Of a stretch of 64,000 nt of DNA, positions 35,201 to 47,200 are shown in pieces; positions within the stretch are counted from its first letter, which is position 1, and the number at the start of each line of letters is the position of its first letter. A program made the translations under genes and the position numbers. A model generated the notes under the pieces. It was not told the origin of the DNA. It saw nothing but the letters and a program-made list of their open reading frames with translations, and ran no database searches. Source of the stretch: Anaspis maculata (lineage: Eukaryota; Arthropoda; Insecta; Coleoptera; Scraptiidae); contig OX421963.1 of the NCBI GenBank assembly GCA_949128115.1, positions 81,911,602-81,975,601 on the forward strand, in the 5' to 3' direction.

Positions 35201-38200
35201 ATTTTTTTGTATCAGTCATGGACCTGCATTTAAAATGGACTGCTGATAGCCATACCAGGCCGAACAATAAATGAGCATACGGGCGCTACCAGGTAGTTAA
35301 AATAACAAAAGTTCTCAACGGAAAGCTTACAAGTTGGATCACAAAACTGGCTACTATCGATATTTGTAGATGATACTTGGTCACAAATGAAAATTATACG
35401 TTTTTTACGGAATACGAAAACGCATTGTGACTCTAAAAAATGTGGATTTTTTGGGAACCGCTGTCTGCCAATTTATTTGCAGCAGGTTGGCAGTTCTGGG
35501 CTCACAGCCGTCGCGAATACACGGTTTGTCAGATTTATTACCAAAGTGACAGTTGCCGTGTCGCGGCTGTCGCGTTAATGTAGTGTCTGCGGTATTTTGC
35601 GTTCAATTCGAGTTCGGACGACTGTATCTGCTGTTGATTTATGACTGAATTTGATGATTATTCATTATCCGTGATTTGTTGAAAGAAAATACGTCCTGAT
35701 GCGGCAGACAAAAACGTTGAGAACAAGTGGCTGATGCGAAGCGAAGAAACCGATACCAATAAAAGCTCCTGCAATGATTTTGTTTGGCAGCGGTAGGCCG
35801 CATCAGAGTATTCAGAGTGTGCGGGCCTGCGGCTCTCAGTTAGCGAATAATGCAGGAATGGAAAAATGTCATTTTGACAACTGAACTTCAATCATTGCCG
35901 GCAAAGCGGCAAGGAATGGCGACATTAGCAGGACGACCAATAATAATTTTTGAAAATTAAAACCCCTAGCTAGCTACCATGTCACCCATTTACTGGAGCT
36001 ATGGCAGTGTATAGAATTATTAGTCCAGCTTAGGCACAGGTCCATGTGCTCAATGACAAAATCACTTATTTTACCTCATTGGCGTTGCACTGATGCACAA
36101 GCTCGGCCAGAACCCTAGCCAACAGATGGCAGCTGTTGCGCGTCAGGTCGAGCTGAGGCGTTATTTTTCCGTTTCTCAGACCTTGATTGATCGGATCCGA
36201 CACGAGCTGAAACAGCCGTTTCAGCACCTCTTTCCACTGCCACTGCGGAGCCAGGTAGCCGTCCACTTGAGTTTTGAAGCTCATCTGCTCCACCAAAATG
36301 GGATAGTAGTGCGAATCCATGACGCCCATTATGGGCAAACCTGAATTGTCCGACGGACTCAGTCCTCTTGAGAGTGAGCTGTCGGCACTGGTGATGCTGC
36401 TCAGGAGGGGAAACGTGCTTCTAAGCCGCACGCTGGGCGCGCAAAGCGCCGACAAAACTGCGCTGAGCAGGCGTTGGCTGTTGGATTGGCTCAAACGGCT
36501 CGTTTCCTATATAATGTCGGTTAACGTATTTGTAAGAAATTTGAGTGCTATATTGTTGTCTATACTCTAGTCCATAAACAGAAAAAGCAGGTAATCCAAT
36601 ACATTACCGCTGTGAGTCAGGTATTTGAAAGCCAGATTTGTACTGAACATTTTCTCTATTGTTCCATCAAGACCATTGCGCAACAAAATTGTTGCCTTCT
36701 TTGCACTATGCATTTAATAACTGCGCAATTGACTTTGATGAGTAATGTAAAATGAGCTTAGCAGATGCCCCATACGAATCAATCAAAACGGCTTTTGATC
36801 ACAAACTGTTATTACTCTTCCTGTTGGTGGTCCAAACTATAGTACTACATATTATGATCTAGCATCTCGTCCAAGGTGTATAGTAACTAAGCAAGGAGTA
36901 CAAACCTTTTCAAGCTCAGACAGCAAGTCACACAAACAGGTCCATTTCAAATGCGCCGTCGGATAAAACGCATGGAAGCAAGCGACGAACGTGTTGTGGC
37001 ACTCCTCCAGGATCCCGTTCATCATCATGATGTTCGGATTGTTGGTCTTGACTTTGCCGCTCTTCCGGCTCTGCATCAAAGCGGACAAGTTGTCCGACAA
37101 AATCTGCCGGAGCAAAGTCCGCACGTCGCCCACGCTCTCCGCCAGATGGACGTTTTCCAGAGGGATTTTCTTGGTGATTTGGTTGGGGTAAATTTCCAGT
37201 ATGTACGCCTGTATGAGACGCAAGCACGCCCGGCTTATGTACACCAGCCGTTCCAGTTCCAAGTTGGTGTAAATGCTTTTGATCGACTGCACTTCGGCCA
37301 CGCCCCACTTGAACGTGTTCCAGGACCACTGGAGCAAAGACAGCAGGCTGGCGAAGCACTCTTTCGATACGGTTCTGGAGAAATCGCGGGAGAGGACGTG
37401 CACCGATTCGGCAGGGTCGATGGGGCGAGGCTTCGGTCGGTTTTCGGACGTTATGACTTTGTAGAGTATTTGCGGGATTTGGCCGGCGTTGACGTCGGTG
37501 CCGTTGTTGGATTTCTTCGAGGATTTGAAATAGAACAAGACTTGGTCTTCGGTGTTGACCATCGACTGGCCCGCAGAACCGCAGTCGCTGCTGGGGCCGC
37601 TGATGCGAAGCCAAGCCACGTACCAGCGGTGCGCCTGCAAAAACACGAGATATATCACCATGTGTAATTTTTCCTTGATTATTTTAGATGCAAACTGTCT
37701 GGTCGTACTATTTTTCAAAGTTATGAACTATGAAGTTCGAAAACTGCTGGTTGGTGGTTCAGGAGCGTGTGATAGAAACGTGTAGGTACCAAAAAACCAC
37801 TGAATGTCCCGTCGACGCTAATAACCACAGTAGTTGATGCGTCGTGAAACATTAAAAAAAAATCGAAAATTGGAAAAAAAGAGGGTTACGACAATCATTG
37901 AGTCCCTATGATGACTTCTCTACAGTCTACAACGTACTGGAATTCTTGGTGAAGCAAACCAAGCTGGAGCCCGTGTACGCGAAAGCGGATCGCCCTGTTT
38001 ATCAAATGTGACAATAAATTTTTCAACTTCTAGAGAATAAACTAATAAAGCAAATTGATGGATAATCAAGGAGCTTTGAGGTGCGAAGGGGATGAAGTAA
38101 GAAAAGACGAAGAGAGGCAGTTGGTGATTGTTGGTCGATAAAAGTGGTTCAAGTGAAAAAGGTGAGCGAGCGAGAGCACGAAGCATAATTGGAAAAACTG

Positions 38201-41200
38201 AGATAGTAGCATTAGTGTAAGTAGGTACCCAGGTTCACATCGAATATGTAAAGGTGCGTTCAGTCGGCTTATTTAGCTGCAAGTTTTAATTTTAGTCGTA
38301 AGCGCAGCATCGCTTATTGGCTGATCTGAGGAGGCTGGTTCATGACAGCCAATGAGCATCGCTGCGCCTACGACTAAAACTAAAACTTGCGGCTAAATAA
38401 GCTGACTGAACGCACCTTAATAGTCAATATCATGATTCTAGATATATCATTAGGAGTATATCAGTCCTACCCCAAGTTCGTGATATGTTTGGTGGATGCG
38501 CCAGGTACTCGTACAGATACAGACACGGGTATTCGTGCAGGTACCGGTGAGCTACCGAAATAACCCACTTTCTAAAGCTTTCATATAACCTACCACTTAT
38601 TTCTCAGATAAATTACGTTGAGAAAAGTATGAATCATTTTCGTTTTCGTACGATTTAAGTTGTCAAAAAACGGCCCCCTGACCCCCCACATTGAAAAATT
38701 GCTTGGCAGCACTTCTCAAATGATAGATGAAGGCTTTCTGAACATGCCTGCAAAAAATTGTTCCGTAGTCATAAAATGCATTGTTGCAACCCTAGTTCAC
38801 CAGACTATATGTATTGTTACGAGCGGCGAATCTATTGTGCATTCGAGAGCACACATGGTCCTTCTAGACAATTCGCCTCAGATCGCAATGTTACGAGTGC
38901 GAAGCTCTAGGCATTCGAGAACATACGCGATGGTTTGACCATTTCAATAACATGGGGATATCAGTAAACTATCCGTTTACTGATATCCACATCTGCCCAA
39001 TTAGCGGAAGCGCCGCCCCCATACCATAACACGATGGTAGATACACGCAAAAGTGCTGGACTGTTCGAGAGACGTCCTCAGCCACATGCCGCGGCGCAAT
39101 GTGGAATTTGCTAGAGGACCCGTGGAAACTTCCAGAATACTAGTCGGAGCTATATAAACACCATGTATCGGTCAACAGACCAGTATTAAATTCAGAGCGA
39201 TAATAGCGAGTAGTTAGAGCGATATACCTAAGCGCAAATAATTGTTGACGTGTATTTATAGTAGTACGCAGTATTAAACAGTGTGTTGTTCAAGGTCGTC
39301 TCAATTATGAAGGAATCCAAACGCCAAATCCGTAACAGTATTATCAAAAATGTATGTTCCTTCTGCTATGTCTCGACTACTCATCTGCACGTCGTTTCTT
39401 ACTTCTTACTTTTAAAACAACTCAAAGTTGCTTGACATCGCTGGGTTTACAATGACAACAGGTGAATATGCCTTTACGGGCGTAAGTCTCAATAGCGCAT
39501 TTTCTTACACAGACATTATTTTGAATGTAGAGAGAAATCTAAATTTTAGAATTTCACTCTTCACAAATGGAATTTCCTAGAGAGCCAGTGGAAAATTATT
39601 GATAAAAAGCGACTTTTATATGTATTTGCAATTATGAAGGACCAAAAAACCAAGCTCGACATGCCGGCCAGTTCAAATTGTGAGCTAGCTGTTTTTCGTT
39701 TGGGGGTCGAAGCTGGGAGCGGCAGCTAGCGAAAGTAGCCTATCCAGCCTCACTTTGAGTCAGCTATCAATCGGCGAAAGAATTATACAGCTATGTGTCA
39801 TAATTATGGAGTTTTTTTTTTGTGTTATTTGAAAATGGCGCATGGGGACGGTGGGGCGGCAACCAATCAAGAGTAGCCTATCCCTCCACATTTTTAGTCA
39901 GCAATCTATCAGCAGAACAATTACACTGCTAGGTCTCTGGGTGTATAAGAAGTTGCTTTTTTTCGTATGGAGCAGAAGCTGAAGGCGGCGACAAATCCAA
40001 AGTAGCTTTTCCTTTCCCATTTTTACTCAGCTATCCATCAGCAAAAAAATTAGATCATTATGTCCTTGGATTTTCGTTTGGAATCGGTTGCTGGGGGCGT
40101 TTTTGGGTTTGGGGGGCGGAGACACAAAAAAGGTAGCATATCCCGCATAATTGTGAGTCATCTCTCCATCACCGAAGGAAGTAGATCGCTATATCTCCTC
40201 GTTTGGGGGAAGTTGTTTTTTGAGCGCATTTCTTTTGTTATCTTGAAGCTGTGCATGGGGGCGGCGGGGTGGTGACAAATGAAAAGTAGCCTATCCTTTT
40301 ATAGCATCATTTTCAGTCAGCTATCCATCAGCAAAACAATTTGATCGCTATGTCTTCAGGTTTATGAAGAGTTGCTCTTTCATTTCAAGTTTCTTGGGGG
40401 CGCTTTTATATATGTTGGCGGCGCATGGTGAAGAAAAAATGTGGACTAAGCTGACCGTGCAGGTGGCAACTATGTATTATCGAAAGAATTAGAACACAAA
40501 AGCGTCAGGTCTGGGAGAAATTGCAATATTCATGTTACTTCAAATTGATTGGGGGCGGTTCTCTTATGTTGGCGACGCATTATGAAGATTCAATATAGCC
40601 TAGACCAGCTTTGGGAATATCAGTGGAAGAATTAGAAAGCTAGGATGTCTGGTTTGGGAGTTTTAATTACCGACACCACCCGGCGGACGGATGGACAAAG
40701 CGGCTGGAATAGCGATCTTCACAAGTGAGAAAATAACGCTAAAAAAAAAGAAAAGTAGTTTGAAAAAAAATCAAATTTTTTGCTGTAAGATTTCACTCAA
40801 CATTCATATATCTAATTGATGTATGAAAATAGACACCCTTGCCTCGTTACATACGACAGTAAAGTAAAATAATGAAAATTGAATACCTGAAGTGCGACAG
40901 GTTCCTCAAACAAAGCCGGATACTTTTGCCTAGGTCCACATTCGTACTGAAGCTCTTCAATTTCGGCCAGCAAATCGCCATCCCCTTCGTGTTCGCCACC
41001 TTCGGGTCCGATGTCGTAAACTCGAACTTTGGCTGTGTATTCACCTCTGCCGCCATATATGCCAAAACCACCTGAAAATCCAAATGAAAATTAAAAAAAA
41101 ATCGAAGCAAAAAGGAAAATAACAGAATGAATACGACTAAAAATGAATACAGAGTAAGGTGAAATCAGAAGGAAAAAACAGAAATAGAACAAAGAATTGA

Positions 41201-44200
41201 AGAAGAAAAAGTCGAACTCACCTAAAAGCACATCGGTGTCAGGCATGAACCGAATGGCTTCGACGCTGTGTCCAGAATACCCCCAGCCGCCTCCGTGATT
41301 TTCGAATCTATTACACACCACAAAGTCGTCTTTGGTATAAGGCCGAAGTCCGGCGTTGAACTGCCTCTCGTCGATTTCCTCCTTGACCGCGCGTAGTTGA
41401 AAATCATGAGCCACGGTCAGCGTGTCCAGGCAGCACAACAGATTTATCGCCGCCTGAAAACGGGTCACGTGACAATTCGTGATCACAGGCAGCGACAGCT
41501 CGGGCGACAATATCAGCGTCATGTCGAAGCCCTTCTCCCCTTTTATTTGCTCCTTCAGTTCTTTCGGTTCCGCCTTGCTCTCTTTCTCGACGTTCAGAGT
41601 CTTGACTTGAAACAAGTACTTGTGGTCGGAAGTCTTGACCAAGTTTTTGGTCTGCAGCTCGCTGGCTATGATGTTGTAACAGGCTATTTCGTTGCGCATC
41701 GGATTGTAGCACCACAAGACGTTGTATATGGGGTCCATGCAGACGATTTTGTCGACGAAATCGACTTGTTTGTTGTCTTTGAAGGAGAGGCAGTGGCCGT
41801 CTCGCTTTTTGATGACAAGGCATTTGAAACTGTTGGCGGTTTCTTCGTGGGTCGGCAGGAGAACTATGGCTTGCTTGTTGGCGGTCACGATCGATTTGGA
41901 TATGCTGACCGAGTTTATAAGGCTTTCGTCGATTTTGAGGAAAGTTTGATCGCCAGATGCACCGACCCAAGTCGCTCTGCGGCCGTGTTTCGGGCCGATC
42001 TTGGGAATGGGCGCTGGGATACAGTGCCAAGGACTCTGCGGGTTGCTGTAGCTTTTCGTGGAGCTGCCAGGTTTTAGATCTTCACGAGGACAGTCACGTG
42101 CCAGTTGTCCTTTCTGAGAACAGAAAGAATTATATGATCATCCGACCAAGACATAGTCACGTAGGAGAAACATCAAGCAGGAGTGTTGACGATCTTCAAT
42201 GAAACCTCGCAGAATGGGTGTTAAGCGTAAACAGTAAACCCCACTTTATTAACAATTTCTAGCGCACAGATGGATCCGTAAACAATCCAAGGGAGCTTAA
42301 GCTAATCGCTGGCTCAGCAAAGGTAGTGAAAGAAATCAATTGGAAATGAGGATTGAGGGTTAGGTCAAAGCGCTGTGGGTTAACTAAGACTAAGATTAGT
42401 AACAAAACTGACCTGATAGGCCCCGAAAGTGTACACTTCGCCTTTTGAAGTCAAAACAACGGTATGGTTGCTGCCGGCGGCGATGTGAACGACATGGCCG
42501 GGTATGTCGACGCGCTGTATGCTGTTCTTGGCCAGGATGTCGCCGCAACCCAGCTGACCGAAAAGGTTCGAACCGAACGTGTAGACTTCCCCGTTTTGCA
42601 AAAGCAGCACGCTGTGATGCAGTCCGGCGGCGATCTGGACGACCGGGCTGTCGACCGGCAGCTGCAGCTTGGTCGGCGGGATGGAAGCGGCCCTGTTCGT
42701 TTCGGATTCCGATCCGCAAGACATCTCCGATCCCAACGAGTTGGGACCAGAGCCGCAGGCTATCACCTTCGGCGGACTCATCGGTTTCTTTTTGGCCGAC
42801 CCTTTCACACCGAACTGCTTCCTTATGCCTATCCACCGCTTGCGATCCTCTAACCTTGCTTGCAGCTAGCGGAACAAAATTTATGATGGCAAATACAAAA
42901 ACATAAATAAGACACTAAAGACGAGCTATGTACCTGTTCTTGAAGTCTGCTTCTTTGCCTAGGCGGAATGAGGATCTTGTCCGATCTGAAGATCAAATCG
43001 AGTCGCATCACTCCGGCCACGTCGGCCAATTCGGAATTGTCTATGACTTCGCTTGCACAAATCCGGCAGCAACCGCAGACTGAACATCCACTGTCGCCTT
43101 CGCCGCAACCGCATTCCCTAGGAGATCCACACAGTTCAGTAAAGTAAGAAACATTCGGATCATTGGAAAAATTACTGTCCAGGATTCCTTTCGTTCAAAG
43201 ACGATAAGCAGCTGACAGAGTATCCGGTGCATTCCTTGCAGACAGTACAAATCATGCACTGAGCGTCGTGCCAAGTGTGCATTCCATCGGGACACATCAT
43301 GAGTTCTGGTTCGCTGTACGGGAACTGCTTTGAAGTACCAGCTTCGGCGTTATTTGGTTTGTCCTCTGGTATGTCGTCTTGTTCGTCCGTAGCCGCGCTG
43401 TTCTCATCGTTCGCTCCTGGAACATTCAAGTTTGTCTAGCTGTTCCATTTTTCCATTATTCCAGATTCGAGCCAAGGTGTGTTTGTGTACATTAGGTAAC
43501 CCAAAATTGTATTAAACAATGAAGAGTATCTGCCCAGGCAGCTTGCAATGAGATATGCCTGGCGACCAAAAGGTAAAAACCCTCCATGGTAAAAACCTAT
43601 GTCTGTAACTTCAAATAGTAGTTATTCATGACAATTTTGTGTTTCAGTGGGCATGCGTAAGATCTGACAGTTCGGGTCGGCTAGCACCAGAGGTATAGAG
43701 TGGGGAGAATGATTACAGAGATGTGCGAGTCTGGCAAGCACGCGAAGGTCGAATTTTTGCCGGCCGACAAGGAACGTGAGCATGCGCTCTCTAGACCTGA
43801 TGAAAACTACTATTGCACTCTTGAGGCGGTCGGCTAGGCAACGCAGGAAGACGAATCAAGTCGCAAACATACGTTACCACTTCCACAGCTAACTACAATT
43901 CATAATTTTAAAGAACACCCGGTATATGCATGTCTAGCGGCAATGTATTTTTGTAGATAAGTGTCTCTAGGTGACGAAAATGAATATCTGCTTGAGAATT
44001 TTGTTCAGCTGAATTTATTAAAATAGCATTTTGAACCCTGATATAGAAAACACTCAAATGTGTTATAACTCAGTCATAAATAGATATGACCTGTGACTAA
44101 TGGTCACATGATAGTACCATTAGTTAAAAATATTGAAATTCTTTCAAATGGCATGAAAAAATCACTCAGATCTGTCAAAACTGCAGTTTTAACTACTCGA

Positions 44201-47200
44201 ATGTGGGGTATCACTACTTGAAAATATAGGTCATGTGCGCGTGACGTCATATGAGGCATAGCTTGATCCATGCTGGACTAAAAAAATTCAATCTCAACTT
44301 TTTTCAGCTTTCAATTTTGTATAAACTTCTGGGGTGATTCTGTGGGGGAATTTCACGACTTGATAACGTTTGAGACAAAAAGATGGCGAAGGACCTTGCA
44401 TGGTGATTCCATGCTGCACTCATTTAGAAAAACCCGGCTGAAATACAAATTGTTGAAATATCTGTTGTTCCGAATGTTCGTATCAAATATTTGAGGAAGC
44501 AGTTCAGTGGGAAGCAGGCGTCAAAAGCCAACTTTAAGCTCTCGTTGAAGCTCCAAAAAATTAATAACAAGAAACTGGTAACCACAAAACCCTTTTTGGG
44601 ACGTGGCAAATATCAGCATTTTGCTGGGCAATCGACAATTGTCGCTATGAGACAGCTAGCGTTACCCAGCGTAGAGCAATAATTTCATTGCAATAGTTCA
44701 GAGTGTCAAATGTTCATATCATACACACGGACGTGGTTTCAAAAGTTGAATAACATAACATAATTATCTTTTGAACTACTTGATTGAAGATATCAGTTCA
44801 AGAGTGCCAGCTGTCTACGCAAGACTTGCTTCCTAAGATATGTCAAAATTTTAATCTACAAAACATCATCTACAGACCATCAGTAACCCTAATGTATCGA
44901 AAAGAGAGGTAAATAAAGAGTTTGGATCTTGAACCGTTGACAGGTAAGTACCTCAACCTCAAATGATCATAATTTGTCCAAATATCACAACAAAAGACTA
45001 GAATCCGTAGAAAATTCACAATATAATTTTGAAATTTGTCGAAACATTGCATTAAAGCAACGCCAAAATATTTCAATCCGTCGGAAGGCAGTGGAATCCG
45101 ACTGAAAATCTGCCAAAATAATTCTCCATTTGACTAAAATCCATTAAAGTATCTCTTGGAATCTATAGGCACATTATAGTTGAATGAGCAAAAGCAAGAC
45201 GGGCATGCTCTGTTATAGCGGTTATAGCTGTGTTTTGTCACATGCTATTGAGGCTGTCACATCAAAAAGCGATACGCTCCGGAGGTTATTTGTTTTCAAT
45301 TTTAAACCCTACATAAATTGCTGAAATACCGGCTGTTCCGATTGTTCGTATTAAGGCTTTATTCTCAGTAGGTAAAAACTATCTAAAGGATTTCTCCCTC
45401 AAAAATGAAGAAAGAAACTCAATTTTTTTTATACGGTGTACTGAGTGTATTACAAATTTGAATACAGAGCGTTTTTTAAAAAATGTGAAAAACATTTTTT
45501 TTTTTGACTTTTTTCAAAAAACGGCTCTGTACTCAATTTTCTACGTCTCTCAAAATTATAAATCAGTTGATAATTTATTTGTTTGTCAAAAAATGACCCA
45601 GTAATCCTTCAGAAACTTTTTTAGTGTTTTAGGGCTATTGGGCTCCTAAAAAAAATGTGGGGTAATCCAAATGGAAACAAGGTGGACAAACATTTGATGG
45701 AATCCCATCAAAATTTCTATATCTCTTCACCTTAATTTTTGAGAGAGAAATACTGATACCCTGCGTATAAAGTCTGAGTACGTAACGTAGACATTGTGAC
45801 CTATTTGGAGTAATTTTTCACAATACAATTCTGGAACCTGTATAGAAAATCAACCTTGACTAGTTATGAAATTTGAATCGACTGTCATAATGCATTATTA
45901 CCCTGTGAAATTGCTACTGAAATGTTGCTTGGGGACTAATATACGTAAACTGAAGATCCTTCGTTTTTATTCCCAAAAACTGAAAAGTAATCAGTTCCAA
46001 CACTTGTTGATTATTTATTTTATGATAAGGACATCTGATAATACTCTTGGTTACACAAAAATGACATGATCGTCCTATCCAGGTATGACTTCTAGTGCTT
46101 CATCTTTTTTCGGCTATGTGGCTACGTGTTACTGAAAAGTGCCAATAAACTATTCAGTCGCCAGCTATATTTCGTGGGAATTACGCAACTTCGAAATTCA
46201 ATAACCCATTACGTGGTTTCTCTATAATTTGCTTACTCTCCAGAATTACTTATATACACGCTCAATACTAGTGTGATTTTAGTTGGCTAGGAGTCTCGCC
46301 ATGCAACGCCCTTAGAAAGAAGACATTTGAGAGATCATAGCTCACTCAAATCACACTAGGGTTGAACTCAGTATACTTATTACTTTTTCTATCATTTATT
46401 TTGATTTAGATGTAGGTAACTTCTTACCATCTTTAGCAGAAAAGTCATGACCGCACTGAAACTTGTTGTTGTATCCAAAGGTGTAAATTTGTCCTTTGGC
46501 AGTCAATACCACAGCATGAGCTTTGCCTAGTGCGACCTGGACCACGAACTCGTTCTTGAGCGGTACCAGCCCTGAAAAAACTATCATTTTAATAACACGT
46601 AACATCAGCTATGGACTAACTTCAAACTCGTAACAGTCAACGCTTTTGCTCCAACTGAAGCTAACGACGCCGAAACATCGCAGACTAAAATCTTTGTTAC
46701 CAACCTGAACTGGGATCGGCATGTTGAGTGTCCTTCCCGAACATCAACAAATCGCCGTCTTTGGTGATCAGAGCAGTGCTGCCGTTGTTGCAGGCACCGG
46801 ACACGATGAAGTGCCCCTCGACTTTTATCATTTTCTTGGGCTTTAGCGCCTTGGGTTGCCTGCGCACCTTGCACTGATCTCCGTCTTCGCCGCGTCTGGC
46901 GGTTCCGACGAAGAACACGGAACCGTCTTCCGTCAGCAGGATGCCGTGGGACCCGTCGTGACCGACGGCGATGTACTTCACCTTCGGCGATTTGGTCAGC
47001 GTCAGTTCGGCCCACTTGCCGGTGCGAACTCCGGCCTGTTTGATGCCCAGCGACGACGGCTTGCCCGAATAGAGCACCTTGCCGTGGACGGTCCTGATGA
47101 GTCCGAACTCTCTTCCGGAGCAGATCATGGCCACTTCTTCCTCGTTTCCCGTGGTGGACGTGTACGGGAAGCCTTCTTCGTCGAACGGGGCCGGGCCGAA

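Noticed and set aside
36928..37667. Long frames on both strands (228 and 238 codons) over highwire exon 10
   Set aside because: Shadows; only the minus-strand frame at 36906-37634 has family similarity and correct splice borders.
42396..42906. Arg/Gly-rich frames of 129-153 codons on both strands
   Set aside because: Shadows of the GC-rich RCC1 exon of highwire.
44030..45860. Possible large inverted repeat in the 3-kb highwire intron
   Set aside because: Only short blocks (around TGTTCCGA.TGTTCGTAT) match, and they are in the same orientation; no continuous arms could be aligned by eye.
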